Origin: an uncultured Rubrobacteraceae bacterium
Lineage (GTDB): Bacteria > Actinomycetota > Rubrobacteria > Rubrobacterales > Rubrobacteraceae
Assembly (NCBI GenBank): GCA_902806015.1
Contig: CADCUZ010000039.1
Span: 1 to 46,041 of the forward strand
Direction of reading: 5' to 3'
Length of the DNA stretch: 46,041 bases
The notes beneath the pieces are model-generated. The model made no database searches. It was not told the DNA's origin and saw nothing but the letters and a program-made list of their open reading frames with translations. A program made the position numbers and the translations under genes. This document shows positions 1 through 8,249 of the stretch, in pieces. The first letter of the stretch is position 1; each line of letters opens with the position of its first letter.

Positions 1-149
1 CGGGCCGCGGCGAAGAGGACGGGCGGCACGTCCGCCACGACGAGCTTCACCGCCGTGAAGTTCGTCCCGAAAAAGAAGACCGTAAGGAGCAGGGACGCCT
101 CCACGAGCGCCGGGCTCCGGCGTCCCTGCTCCTCCTTGGCCGCCGTCAC
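1..149 (-). CDS. EamA/DMT-family transporter, N-terminal part only
   Basis: Reading right to left from a GTG at 149 gives about 49 residues and then runs off the window edge. After a charged start, the segment LLLTVFFFGTNFTAVKLVV is a membrane helix with the 'W/F-G-x-N-F' pattern at the first helix of EamA (drug/metabolite transporter) proteins. These are ten-helix inner-membrane permeases for metabolites; the substrate cannot be told from this fragment. The start lies 12 bases after the stop of the M42 peptidase gene, so the two are probably cotranscribed. The family call rests on one helix and is moderate. Confidence 0.6.
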   Translation of the reverse strand, partial: MTAAKEEQGRRSPALVEASLLLTVFFFGTNFTAVKLVVADVPPVLFAAA

Positions 150-161
150 CGGACCGTCGGA

Positions 162-1220
162 CTAACGGACGAAGTCCGCGCTCGCGTCGAGGCCCTTGAC
201 GTAGGCGGCGATAACGCGGGCGCAGTTCTCCACGTCGGAGAGGTCCACCACCTCGTTCGGGGAGTGCATGTAACGGTTCGGGCAGGAGACCAGGCCCGTC
301 GCGATGCCGGCGCGCTGGAATTGTATGGCGTCGGCGTCGGTGCCCGTCGAGCGGGAGTCGGCCTGGAGGGTGTAGGGGATCTCCGCCGCCTCGGCCGCCA
401 AGATCAGGCCTTCCGAGACGAGCGGGCTCAGGTTGGAGGCCCTGGCTATTACGGGGCCGGACCCTAAGGCGTGGTCGCCGTTCTCGTTTTTGGACACGCC
501 GGGGGTGTCCGTGGCGTGGGTGACGTCCACGGCGATGGCGGCGTGCGGGTCGAGGCCGAAGGCCGCACCGCGCGCCCCGTAGAGCCCGATCTCCTCCTGC
601 ACGCAGGCGACCGCCACGACCTCGGCCGAGACGTTCTCCTCCTCGGAGAGCAGGCGCAGGGCTTCGAGCACGACGAAGGCGCCCATGCGGTTGTCCACCG
701 AACGGGAGGCGATGCGACCGTTCGAGAGCTCGACAAGGTCATGGTCGAGCACGCCCGCGTCCCCGACGCGGACCCTCTCGTTCGCCTCGTCGGCGTCCTT
801 GGCGCCTATGTCGATCCAGAGGCCCTTGATCTCCGAGACCTTCTTGCGCTCCTCGGGCTCCATGACGTGGATCGCCTTCTTGCCGATCACGCCGATAACC
901 TCGCCGTTCTTCGTCTGCAGCCGCACGCGCTGGCCGACGAGAACCTGCGGGTCCCAGCCGCCCACACCGGTGAACCGGAGCAGGCCGTTCTCGTCGACGT
1001 GGGTGACCATGAGCCCGATCTCGTCCACGTGCCCGGCGAGCATGACCCTCGGCCCCCCGCCCGCCCCGATCGTGGCGAGGGAGTTGCCCATCCGGTCCCC
1101 CCGGACCTCGGCGAACTTCCGCGCCTCCTCCCGCCACACCTCCGCCGCCGCCGCCTCGTAGCCGCTCGGCCCCGGCGTCGAAAGCAGCCTCTTGAAGAAC
1201 TCGTAGGATGCGTCTCTCAT
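162..1220 (-). CDS. M42 family metallo-aminopeptidase
   Basis: A 352-residue protein, the normal length for the M42 family (glutamyl aminopeptidase / 'cellulase M' / tetrahedral aminopeptidases), cytosolic enzymes that trim short peptides using two metal ions. The expected ligands and catalytic residues are visible: H64 and D66 in AGHVDEIG, D176 in SVDNRMG, the pair E209-E210 in CVQEEIG, D232 in AVDVTHA, and H319 in the closing MHSPNE motif. The ATG at 1220 has a GAGAGGA ribosome site just upstream. It is probably the first gene of a short operon with the EamA transporter. Family assignment is firm; the peptide preference is not predictable. Confidence 0.93.
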   Translation of the reverse strand: MRDASYEFFKRLLSTPGPSGYEAAAAEVWREEARKFAEVRGDRMGNSLATIGAGGGPRVMLAGHVDEIGLMVTHVDENGLLRFTGVGGWDPQVLVGQRVRLQTKNGEVIGVIGKKAIHVMEPEERKKVSEIKGLWIDIGAKDADEANERVRVGDAGVLDHDLVELSNGRIASRSVDNRMGAFVVLEALRLLSEEENVSAEVVAVACVQEEIGLYGARGAAFGLDPHAAIAVDVTHATDTPGVSKNENGDHALGSGPVIARASNLSPLVSEGLILAAEAAEIPYTLQADSRSTGTDADAIQFQRAGIATGLVSCPNRYMHSPNEVVDLSDVENCARVIAAYVKGLDASADFVR

Positions 1221-1298
1221 GCGGTCCTCTCTAGAAAATAGTCGGGATGCTCGGTGCTGCCGGATACTCTATCAGCAACCTGCCGCGGGGTCGGTCCC

Positions 1299-1994
1299 CT
1301 AGCCGAAGACCCGGAACTCCAGTACGCCCTCCCGGAGGGGTTGGCGGTCCTTCCCGACCTCCCGGTGGGGCACGGCGACCTCGAAGGGCCCCGTGAGCGG
1401 GAAGGGCTCGAGGCGAACCGAGCGCCCGTTTTGCCACGAGAGCTCGTACCTCGTCCCGTCGAGCTCGAACCCGCCGGGCGTGGGCGGCGGGTAGCCTGTC
1501 CGCCCCGGCTCGTAGAGGAACAGGAAGAGCGACAGCCCGTCGCACAGCCGCAAAAAGCGGAAATTGCGCTCCAGGTTCCCGAGATCCCCTTCGGCTATCC
1601 CCCCCCGAAGACGCCTCTGCCGTCCCTCTTCCCATTCCCGGAACTCCACCTCCGCGGGGTTCTCCGACGCCAGCAAGAACCGGGAGTAGTGCATGCTGCA
1701 AAGGCAAGCCGCGTAGGCGTCGTGGGCCTCCACGAGGTCGATCCCCCGCCGCTGCGCGGACAGCTTGGGCCCTAGCGGGTAATCCAAAAAAGAGTAAGGA
1801 CGACCCGCCTCCTCGTTCCACAGCACCTCCCGATCCGGCCCGCGCCACGCCACGTCGTGGTTCTCGACGGCGTACAGCGTGGGCCCGAGCGGGGAAGGCC
1901 CTTCGACCCACCGCCGGGCAAACTCCCCCGAGACGAGCGCGTGCTCGTGCTGCTCGACGAGGACAAACGAGTCAGGCTTCTCCCTAACGATCAC
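1299..1994 (-). CDS. DUF3891 family protein
   Basis: A 231-residue soluble protein from a GTG at 1994. The opening (V)IVREKPDSFVLVEQHEHALVSG is the typical N-terminus of DUF3891 proteins, whose function is unknown. Other recognisable parts are an acidic-aromatic centre (ENHDVAWRG), a helical stretch with LVEAHDAYAACLCSMHYSRF, and a C-terminal beta-rich part with SLFLFLYEPG. Histidines and acids in the first half (QHEHALVSG, NHDVAW, EAHDAYA) could bind metal, as in HD-like folds, but that is only a suggestion. The longer open frame upstream is proline/serine/arginine-rich and looks non-coding, so the GTG start is preferred. It follows a membrane-protein gene after 67 bases. Confidence 0.75.
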   Translation of the reverse strand: MIVREKPDSFVLVEQHEHALVSGEFARRWVEGPSPLGPTLYAVENHDVAWRGPDREVLWNEEAGRPYSFLDYPLGPKLSAQRRGIDLVEAHDAYAACLCSMHYSRFLLASENPAEVEFREWEEGRQRRLRGGIAEGDLGNLERNFRFLRLCDGLSLFLFLYEPGRTGYPPPTPGGFELDGTRYELSWQNGRSVRLEPFPLTGPFEVAVPHREVGKDRQPLREGVLEFRVFG

Positions 1995-2061
1995 GCAGGG
2001 TAAGGTACCAGGTTTCGGCAAGGACCCGCTACACGCGGCCAAAGCCCGACGCCTGGACCCC

Positions 2062-2604
2062 CTAAGCCACCGGCCTGCGGTCGATGGCTTGCGGCGACAG
2101 GAGGCTTGGGTCCTCGAGGAAGGCTTCCTGCGCCCCCTCGAAGAGCTCGGCGGGGACGGTGACCAGGGAGAGGGCGAAGCCGCCGGCGAAGGCCCCCTGC
2201 CACTCTTCGGCAAGCCCCTCGGGGAGGCCCAGGCGGAGAACCTTTTTCTCCAGTTGCGGGAGGCGGTGGTAGAGGACGAGGCCTGCGACCGTGGCGAGGG
2301 TCATGACGGCCTGCACCACGAGCCCGGTGGCGAGGTGGACGGCGCCCATCAGGACGCTCACGGCCGTCACCCCAAGGTAGGTGCTAAAGAGCTCGACCCA
2401 CTGCGTCCGGGAGAGCCCGTACTCGACCCTGTCCACGTGCGCACCCGGGAGGGTCACGCCGACGAGCGACTCGTCGGGCCGCCGCGTGAGCACCAGGTGC
2501 GACCCGCCTGGTACGCCAAGGTCTTCGAGCCTCTCGTCGAGGGCTTTTAGCGAGCGCAGGTCCGGGGCGACGGCCCCGACGGTGTAGTAGCGCGGCACGG
2601 CCAT
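2062..2604 (-). CDS. Hypothetical membrane protein (two helices)
   Basis: A 180-residue protein I do not recognise. The N-terminal 70 residues are soluble and mixed in character, with a VVxxLP-like strand pattern. Two adjoining hydrophobic helices follow at about residues 75-92 and 95-112, and then a soluble tail with several glutamates. This resembles actinobacterial small membrane proteins that present an N-terminal domain in the cytoplasm. The ATG start is followed by ordinary codon use for this DNA. It lies 67 bases upstream of the DUF3891 gene on the same strand and may share its transcript. Confidence 0.65.
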   Translation of the reverse strand: MAVPRYYTVGAVAPDLRSLKALDERLEDLGVPGGSHLVLTRRPDESLVGVTLPGAHVDRVEYGLSRTQWVELFSTYLGVTAVSVLMGAVHLATGLVVQAVMTLATVAGLVLYHRLPQLEKKVLRLGLPEGLAEEWQGAFAGGFALSLVTVPAELFEGAQEAFLEDPSLLSPQAIDRRPVA

Positions 2605-2648
2605 GGCAGGTTTCTACCGTGCCGCCCGGACGGCGCCGGTAAGCCGGT

Positions 2649-3182
2649 TCACGCCAGGGAGCCTGCGAGGACGAGCACGAGGGCAGCGGTCGCGGTGCCG
2701 ATGGCGGCGCCGGCCAGCACGTCTACCGGGAAGTGCACCCCGAGGTAGACCCGGGAGAACGCGACTAGAAAGCCGGCCGGCAGCAGGACCGGGGCGAGGG
2801 CGGGGTAGACGGCGGAGAGCGTCAGGGCCCCGGCTGCGGCCGTGGCGGAGTGCCCAGAGGGGAAGGAGCTTGAGGACGGCGTCTTTATCAGGGGGGCTAT
2901 CTCGGTGTCCCAGATAAAGGGGCGGGCGCGATCGAAGAGGTACTTCGTGACCTCCGCGAGCGTCCAAGAGCCCGCGACGGCGGCCCAAGGGACGAGGAGG
3001 CTCGAGGGCCGAAGCCCGGTGACGAGGAAGGCCGCGGCCGCGAAGGAGCCCCAGAGAAAGCCGGCGGTGCCGACCACCGTAAAGAAGCGCAGCAAGGCCG
3101 TCAGCGGCGGCCATTTCAGGCCGAAGACGGCCCGGAAGGCGGCCCGGTCCAGGTCCCTAACCCTGCGCGCCAAGGCCTTCAA
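2649..3182 (-). CDS. PAP2 superfamily phosphatase
   Basis: A polytopic membrane phosphatase of the PAP2 (type 2 phosphatidic acid phosphatase) superfamily, about 177 residues. All three signature motifs are perfect: KYLFDRARP (K-x6-RP), PSGH in FPSGHSAT, and SRVYLGVHFPVD (SR-x5-H-x3-D). Such enzymes remove phosphate from lipid phosphates such as undecaprenyl pyrophosphate or phosphatidic acid on the outer face of the membrane. The open frame continues upstream without a good start. I chose the TTG at 3182; a TTG at 3173 is the alternative, and neither has ideal ribosome-site spacing. A TACAAT box at 3218-3223 on this strand fits a promoter about 35 bases upstream. Confidence 0.87.
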   Translation of the reverse strand: MKALARRVRDLDRAAFRAVFGLKWPPLTALLRFFTVVGTAGFLWGSFAAAAFLVTGLRPSSLLVPWAAVAGSWTLAEVTKYLFDRARPFIWDTEIAPLIKTPSSSSFPSGHSATAAAGALTLSAVYPALAPVLLPAGFLVAFSRVYLGVHFPVDVLAGAAIGTATAALVLVLAGSLA

Positions 3183-3318
3183 AGCCCTCCGTCGGTCGAT
3201 CGGTGCGTCAGGCGGACATTGTAGACGACGGGGCCGCCCTGTCCTACCGGGCGCGTTTTCTAAAGTAGAATGGGAGGGACCTTTCGGAAGGCACATCTTA
3301 TAGCGAGGAGCGACGCGG

Positions 3319-3588
3319 ATGAGGAAAGAGCTGATCGAGGAAGCCATACAAGAGGCCGAAAACGAGGGGGCGGACCTGGTGATCTGGGACCGCCGCGACA
3401 CCTTCACGGTCGAGACCGACGACGTGAAGGATATAGAGACCGAGGCCGACCACCTGCGCGTCAAGATGCAAGACGGCAAGGCGACGGTCTTTATCGAGTA
3501 CGACTTCATCTACAAGCTCGTCGTGGACAAGGACCGCGCCGGCAAGGGCCGCTCGGGCGCCCGCGCGGGCTTCGGCGCCAACGGGTAG
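3319..3588 (+). CDS. Small acidic hypothetical protein
   Basis: An 89-residue protein not matched to a known family. It begins with a charged helix (RKELIEEAIQEAENEG), followed by alternating strand-like segments (DLVIWDRRDTFTV, HLRVKMQDGKATVFIEYDFIYKLVV) and a short basic, glycine-rich tail (residues about 73-89). The pattern suggests a small beta-rich cytosolic domain. The ATG is preceded by AGGAG at good spacing, and codon use matches real genes here, so I regard it as coding. A decayed isochorismatase gene starts 14 bases after its stop, which suggests the two were once one operon. Confidence 0.6.
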   Translation: MRKELIEEAIQEAENEGADLVIWDRRDTFTVETDDVKDIETEADHLRVKMQDGKATVFIEYDFIYKLVVDKDRAGKGRSGARAGFGANG

Positions 3589-3601
3589 CCGGGGACCTGC
3601 C

Positions 3602-4146
3602 GTGGACGCCGCGACCGCCCTGCTCGTCGTGGACGTGCAGAAGGGCATGGACGACCCGCCTCTGGGCCGCAGCAACAACCCGCTGGCCTAAGAGAACGTC
3701 CGTTGCTGCTCGCGGCCTGGCGCGGGCGGCCTCCCAACCTTCCACGTCCGTCAACTTTCGACCGAGCCCGACGCCCCGCTGCGCGGCGAGGGGCCACACT
3801 TCAAGGAGGCTGCGGCCGCTCTCCCCGGCGAGCCCGTGGTCGAGAAGGGCGTCAACGCGCGGCCTTTATCGGCACGGAACTCGAAGCCCGATTGTAAATA
3901 CGGAACGTGGGCGCCCTCGTGATAGCAAGGCTGACCACCGAGCACTGCGTCTCGACCACGGCCCGCATGGCCGCCAACCTCGGCTTCGCCACCCGCCTCG
4001 TCTCCGACGCCACCGCGACCTTCGACCGCACGGGCCCCGACGGCGGGTCGCACCCCGCGGAGGACGTGCACGGGACGGCGCTCGTCCGCCTCCACGAAGA
4101 GTTCGCCGAGATCGTCACCCCGCGAGATCTGCTCGCGGGCCGCTGA
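3602..4146 (+). pseudogene. Isochorismatase-family cysteine hydrolase, decayed
   Basis: Pieces of one cysteine hydrolase are spread over several frames. The start (GTG at 3602) reads DAATALLVVDVQKGMDD, containing the catalytic aspartate strand. An in-frame TAA at 3689-3691 stands where a glutamate codon is expected. The middle part, with the catalytic lysine in VVEKGVNA, lies in another frame. The final part reads LTTEHCVSTTARMAANLGF, containing the nucleophilic cysteine, then SDATATFDR up to a stop at 4146. So there is one nonsense change plus at least two frameshifts and no full product. Intact relatives are nicotinamidase/isochorismatase-like hydrolases of about 180 residues, which is the length of this region. 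Confidence 0.85.
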
Positions 4147-4179
4147 AGCCGGACCGTCGCCCGGGGCGCGCGACGGGCG

Positions 4180-4185
4180 TATAAT
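4180..4185 (+). promoter_or_regulatory. -10 box TATAAT, leaderless-type
   Basis: A perfect TATAAT ends eight bases before the ATG at 4194. Transcription would start at or next to the start codon, and no ribosome site lies between. No good -35 hexamer is visible. Confidence 0.5.
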
Positions 4186-4193
4186 CCGGCGGT

Positions 4194-4649
4194 ATGCCAG
4201 ACGCCCGGCCCAAGCGCCTGAACGAGATAGACGACCTGCGGGACATGGGGCGCTTTCCTATCCCCGTCTACGCCGGCGCGACGTCGAACATCCTGCTGAC
4301 GATCTGCCTGACGTACTGGCTCAGGGGACGCTCCGGGGGGCCGCTGACGTTGCCGGCCTGGGCCGCCGGCATCATCTGCGCGAACCTGGTGCCGGTGGTG
4401 GCGCTCCGCTCGCGCATGGACGAGGATACGAGCTTTCCGCCCATCGAAGAGATGGGCTTTTTCGGCGACCAGCACAAGTTCTCGAGCTGGGTCTACGCCG
4501 TGGCCTCGGGGAACATGCTCTTCTGGGTCGTGCTCTCCTGGAGCGTCTTCTCGCGCCGCCGCGACCGCAAGACGCTCGCAGGGATGCTCCTTCTCGCGTT
4601 TCTCTGCACGTTCTTCCCGGCGTGGGTGAGGCTTTTCCGCAAGCCTTAA
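4194..4649 (+). CDS. Hypothetical four-helix membrane protein
   Basis: A 151-residue protein of unknown family. After a soluble start (residues 1-20, NEIDDLRDMGRF), about four hydrophobic segments are visible: near 24-42, 53-70, 98-117 and 125-143. The linker between helices two and three is acidic (RMDEDTSFPPIEEMGFFGD). It is therefore predicted to be an inner-membrane protein with no catalytic motif I can identify. It appears to be transcribed alone from the TATAAT just upstream and converges on rpiA, 39 bases away. Confidence 0.65.
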   Translation: MPDARPKRLNEIDDLRDMGRFPIPVYAGATSNILLTICLTYWLRGRSGGPLTLPAWAAGIICANLVPVVALRSRMDEDTSFPPIEEMGFFGDQHKFSSWVYAVASGNMLFWVVLSWSVFSRRRDRKTLAGMLLLAFLCTFFPAWVRLFRKP

Positions 4650-4688
4650 GCGCCGGCGGGCCTCGCGGCGGTGCCCGGTGGGCGGAAA

Positions 4689-5390
4689 CTAACCCTCAAG
4701 GGTTCGCGTGCCCCGCTCGTCGGATATCACGGCGGCTCGGGCGAGGCCTATGAAGAGGCCGCACTCGAGGGCGCCGGGGACGGCCCTGATGGCGGCCTCG
4801 AGCGCGGGCGGGTCGTCTATCGGGCCGAAGGCGCAGTCGGCCGTGTAGTGGCCGCCGTCGGTGACGAAGGGGCGCCCGGACTCGGCGGCGTCCATCCTGA
4901 GCTCCGGCTCGCAGCCCAAAGAGGAGAGGGCTTCGAGGGTCGCCTCCCAGCCGTAGGGGTCCACCTCGACGGGGAGCGGGGCGCGGGTGCCCAGAGCGTC
5001 GACGGACTTGGAGCCGTCGGCCACGAGGACCAGGCCGTCCCGAGAGGCGGCGGCGACTATCTTTTCGCGCAGGAGGGCGCCGCCAAGACCCTTGACGGCC
5101 CAGAGGTGCGGCCCGATCTCGTCGGCCCCGTCTAGCGTGAGCGTGGGGCGGGCCTCGGAGAGGCAAACGAGCTGTATGCCGGCCTCCCGGGCGAGGGCCG
5201 CCGTGCCCTCGGAGGTAGGGATGCCGCGCACGTCCCGGAGTTCCCCGGCGACGAGCTTTTCGCCGATCCGCCGGACGACGAAGGCTGAGGTGGTGCCAGA
5301 GCCGAGGCCCAGCGTCACGCCGTCCTCCACGTAGCGTTCTACGGCTGCGTGGGCGGCGTCGCGTTTCAGCCGGTCGGCGTCGACGGGCAA
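4689..5390 (-). CDS. rpiA: Ribose-5-phosphate isomerase A
   Basis: A 233-residue RpiA, which interconverts ribose 5-phosphate and ribulose 5-phosphate in the non-oxidative pentose phosphate pathway. Visible motifs are the phosphate-binding GLGSGTTSAF near residue 30 and the catalytic set in LDGADEIG...KGLGGALLREK: D87, D90, K100 and E109 by position with the E. coli enzyme. Length is normal. The start is a TTG at 5390 with AGGA six bases upstream. It begins eight bases after the stop of the HtrA protease gene, so the two are probably cotranscribed. Confidence 0.93.
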   Translation of the reverse strand: MPVDADRLKRDAAHAAVERYVEDGVTLGLGSGTTSAFVVRRIGEKLVAGELRDVRGIPTSEGTAALAREAGIQLVCLSEARPTLTLDGADEIGPHLWAVKGLGGALLREKIVAAASRDGLVLVADGSKSVDALGTRAPLPVEVDPYGWEATLEALSSLGCEPELRMDAAESGRPFVTDGGHYTADCAFGPIDDPPALEAAIRAVPGALECGLFIGLARAAVISDERGTRTLEG

Positions 5391-5398
5391 CGGGGGTC

Positions 5399-6580
5399 CT
5401 ACGTGTCTTCCGGGCGGGAGGCCACGGTCAGCTCGACCTCGCGTTGCCCCTCGTTTGGGGTGACGACGGTAAGCGAGAGTCTGTCGCCCGGGTCGCTGGC
5501 GTTGACGACCTCGATCACGTCGGCGGAGGCGACGACCCTCTCGCCCTCGACCGCCGTGATCACGTCCCCCTCCACCGGCACGTCAGGCACTTCCCCGACT
5601 TGCTGCTCGTCGCCGCCGCTTATACCCGCCTCGTCGGCGGGTCCCCCGCTAGTTACGTCGCTCACGAGGGCGCCGTTGGGCGGGAGCCCGTACCTGTCTT
5701 CCAGCTCTTCGAGCGAGAGGCCGGTCAGAGCGGCGATCTCGTCTATGCCGTACGGGAACATCTGGACCCCTATAAAGCCGTGCTCGACCTCCCCGGTGGT
5801 TATGAGCTCCTCGGCGGCGTCCTTGACGGTGTTTATCGGCACCGCGAACCCGACGCCCTGGGCGACGCCCTCGGAGCCGGCCGAAGCGACCTGGGAGTTG
5901 ATCCCGATAACGGTCCCCCGCGCGTCGAGCAGCGGCCCGCCGGAGCTGCCTGAGCTTATCGCCGCGTCGGTCTGGACGGCGTTGTCTATAGTGTAATCGT
6001 TGGGGGCGGTGATCGGTCGCCCAAGGCCGCTCACTATGCCCGTGGTCACGCTTATGCCGACGTCGAGCGGGTTGCCTATGGCGACGACGGGCTCCCCTAC
6101 GCCCAGGGCGTCCGAGTCGCCGAGCGTCAGCGGCTCGAGCAGGCTTCTCGGCGCGTCGACCCGGATCACGGCCACGTCCGTCGAAGGGTCCTCCCCCACG
6201 ACCTCCGCCGTCTCCCTCAAGCCGCCGGCGAAGCGCACCGAGATGTCCTCGGCCCCGCCCACGACGTGCTGGTTGGTCACGATGTGCCCCGTCTCGTCAA
6301 GCACGAACCCCGAACCACCACCCGGGCCGAGTTCCGAGGAGGTGACGTCCACGCTCACCACCCCGGGGGCGTCCTGCCTGTAGACGTCTCCCACGGAGAG
6401 CCCCTCGCCGCCGACCGCCGCCTCCGAGGGCTCGCTCGGCGCCGGCGCCTGCTTTATCGTAACGTTTCCCGTTTCTTCGCCGCCGGTCCCAAGACCCTCG
6501 TCCAGGCTGCTCCAGAGCCCGATGATCAGGAACAGGGCGGTGACGAGCCCCCCGATGATCGCGGATACCAAAGCTGTCAA
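5399..6580 (-). CDS. HtrA/DegP-type serine protease, membrane anchored, with PDZ domain
   Basis: A 393-residue protein with an N-terminal anchor helix (about residues 3-23), a disordered acidic/proline linker, a trypsin-like domain (about 60-255) and one C-terminal PDZ domain (about 265-385). The triad is H105 in TNQHVV, D135 in STDVAVI and S213 in SGSSGGP. It should act outside the membrane as a quality-control protease. The TTG at 6580 gives a complete anchor but has no good ribosome site. Five codons upstream an ATT (6593-6595) sits five bases after a strong GGAAGG, so an AUU start is possible. The upstream gene is a Ser/Thr kinase 31 bases away. Confidence 0.92.
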   Translation of the reverse strand: MTALVSAIIGGLVTALFLIIGLWSSLDEGLGTGGEETGNVTIKQAPAPSEPSEAAVGGEGLSVGDVYRQDAPGVVSVDVTSSELGPGGGSGFVLDETGHIVTNQHVVGGAEDISVRFAGGLRETAEVVGEDPSTDVAVIRVDAPRSLLEPLTLGDSDALGVGEPVVAIGNPLDVGISVTTGIVSGLGRPITAPNDYTIDNAVQTDAAISSGSSGGPLLDARGTVIGINSQVASAGSEGVAQGVGFAVPINTVKDAAEELITTGEVEHGFIGVQMFPYGIDEIAALTGLSLEELEDRYGLPPNGALVSDVTSGGPADEAGISGGDEQQVGEVPDVPVEGDVITAVEGERVVASADVIEVVNASDPGDRLSLTVVTPNEGQREVELTVASRPEDT

Positions 6581-6611
6581 TGCCGTCTTCAGAATGGTTA
6601 CCTTCCGTTCT

Positions 6612-8180
6612 TCACGCAGGGTCGAAATTCAGACTGCTTATCTTCCACTCGTCGCCCACCCTGATGAGGCTCGCCGTTCCGGTACGCCGGTCGGTTCTAT
6701 TCGTATGGTGGGCGATGGTGCTGGCCGCGACGGTGGCCGTATCGCCGTCGCTCTGCGTCGTCGTGGGGCCGTCGGTGAACTGGATTCTCTGCAGCGTTGC
6801 GAACTGATCGGTCAGCACCTCCCTGGCACCGAACTCCTGCTTATACCCGGAAGACAGGTAATCCCAACTGCTCTCGTAGTTCGGACCGGCCGCCGTCTGG
6901 TAGAAGTCCTTCACCGTCTGGGCCGCGGCCTGTTCTGGAAATTCGCCCCCGGATCCTTGCCCGTCCCGTTGGGGCTCGTCCTCCGGCGGCACGAGCGTCT
7001 GCTCCGAGTTTGCGGGGTCGGGGGTGGTAGGCTGCGGCGTGTTTTCGACGGCCCCCCCGTCACCCTGAGAGCCCTGGTTTTCGTTGCCGCCGTTGCCCGC
7101 GTTCGCCCCGCCGGCGTTCGCCTGCTCGTTCTGCCGGGCATCGTTCTGGCCGGTGGTCCCTTCCCCACCCAAGAGGCTCGGCAGGCCGAAGGCCCCGATC
7201 ACGCCGAGCACCGCGAGGACCGCCAGGGCGGTCAGAACGCCGCCCATCCTGCCCCGCCGCCGGGTACGCCCCCCCCCCGAGGAGGCCAACGTCGGGGCGG
7301 GACGCGGGCGTTCGCGTTGCGCACCCGGGGGCGCGGCCGCCGTGGCGACCGGGCGAGCGGGCGCGACCGTCTGGGCGGCCGACCCGAAGCGTTCGAGGGC
7401 CTCCTCGGCGCTCGGACGGTCGCCGGCTTCCTTGGCTAGGCAGGACAAGATCAGGCCTTGGAGGTCCTTCCCGAGGTCGGTACCGCGGCCATCCATCGCC
7501 GGCGGGGGTTTCGATACGTGCTGGCTGGCTACCTCTATGGGCGTGCCGGTAAAGGGCGGCTCGCCCGTCGCCGCCTGGTAGAGCGTCGCCCCGAGGGAGT
7601 ACACGTCGCTCTTGGGCGTTACCTTGTGGCCTTGGAGCTGCTCGGGCGAGGAGTAGAGCGCGGTGCCGAGGTACGCGCCGGTTCGGGTAGCCTGCGTGGT
7701 GTCGAGGGCGCGGGCGATCCCGAAGTCCGAGACCTTCGCCCGCCCCTTCTCGTCCAGCAGGATGTTGTGCGGCTTTATGTCGCGGTGGACGACGCCCCGC
7801 CCGTGGGCGTGGGCGAGCCCGGCGCAGACCTCCTCGCCGACCCTGGCGAGGTCCGCGGCCGGCAGCGGCCCGCGCGCGTCTATAAGCGCCTTCAGGTCCC
7901 CGCCGGGGAGGTATTCCATGACGATGTAGGAGACCTCCCGCCCGTCCAGAAGGTCCTCCCCCGCGTCGTAGACCTGCACGATGCTGGGGTGCGAGAGCCT
8001 CGCCGCGGTGCGGCCCTCGCGACGGAAGCGCACCCCGATGTCCGTGTCCCCGTGCAAGGGCTTTAGGACCTTCACGGCCACGGGCCGGTCCAGGACCTCG
8101 TCGCGGCCGAGATAGACGCGCGCCATGCCGCCCCGACCGATTTCGCGCTCCAGAACGAACCTGTCTGCGAGCCTCTTCAC
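6612..8180 (-). CDS. Membrane Ser/Thr protein kinase with NTF2-like outer domain (paralog 1)
   Basis: A 522-residue PknB-like kinase. The kinase domain (about 8-265) has the glycine loop GRGGMARVYLG, K37, HRDIKPHN with D134, the DFG aspartate D152 and SSPEQL at the activation segment end. A basic, proline-rich linker leads to one membrane helix (about 313-336). Then comes a Gln/Asn/Gly-rich spacer and a C-terminal domain of about 110 residues that looks like an NTF2/SnoaL-like fold (TVKDFYQTAA...WKISSLNF) rather than PASTA repeats. The GTG start is chosen because TATAAT lies seven bases before it (leaderless); the longer frame upstream has no ribosome site. It lies directly downstream of a near twin kinase gene. 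Confidence 0.92.
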   Translation of the reverse strand: MKRLADRFVLEREIGRGGMARVYLGRDEVLDRPVAVKVLKPLHGDTDIGVRFRREGRTAARLSHPSIVQVYDAGEDLLDGREVSYIVMEYLPGGDLKALIDARGPLPAADLARVGEEVCAGLAHAHGRGVVHRDIKPHNILLDEKGRAKVSDFGIARALDTTQATRTGAYLGTALYSSPEQLQGHKVTPKSDVYSLGATLYQAATGEPPFTGTPIEVASQHVSKPPPAMDGRGTDLGKDLQGLILSCLAKEAGDRPSAEEALERFGSAAQTVAPARPVATAAAPPGAQRERPRPAPTLASSGGGRTRRRGRMGGVLTALAVLAVLGVIGAFGLPSLLGGEGTTGQNDARQNEQANAGGANAGNGGNENQGSQGDGGAVENTPQPTTPDPANSEQTLVPPEDEPQRDGQGSGGEFPEQAAAQTVKDFYQTAAGPNYESSWDYLSSGYKQEFGAREVLTDQFATLQRIQFTDGPTTTQSDGDTATVAASTIAHHTNRTDRRTGTASLIRVGDEWKISSLNFDPA

Positions 8181-8187
8181 GCGCGTG

Positions 8188-8193
8188 ATTATA
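8188..8193 (-). promoter_or_regulatory. -10 box TATAAT, leaderless-type, for kinase paralog 1
   Basis: On the minus strand TATAAT is followed by seven bases and then the GTG start at 8180. Transcription starting six to seven bases after the box would begin at the start codon itself. It gives this kinase its own promoter in addition to any read-through from the upstream kinase gene. Confidence 0.55.
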
Positions 8194-8249
8194 GGGCAAG
8201 TACAGGGTAAGACGAGAGCGGTGCCGAACACCTCCGCTCGGGGCGCGGG

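Noticed and set aside
471..1241. Long plus-strand frame opposite the M42 peptidase
   Set aside because: It has no family motif, is rich in Gly/Val/Asp/Arg, and mirrors a clearly coding minus-strand gene; a shadow typical of high-G+C DNA.
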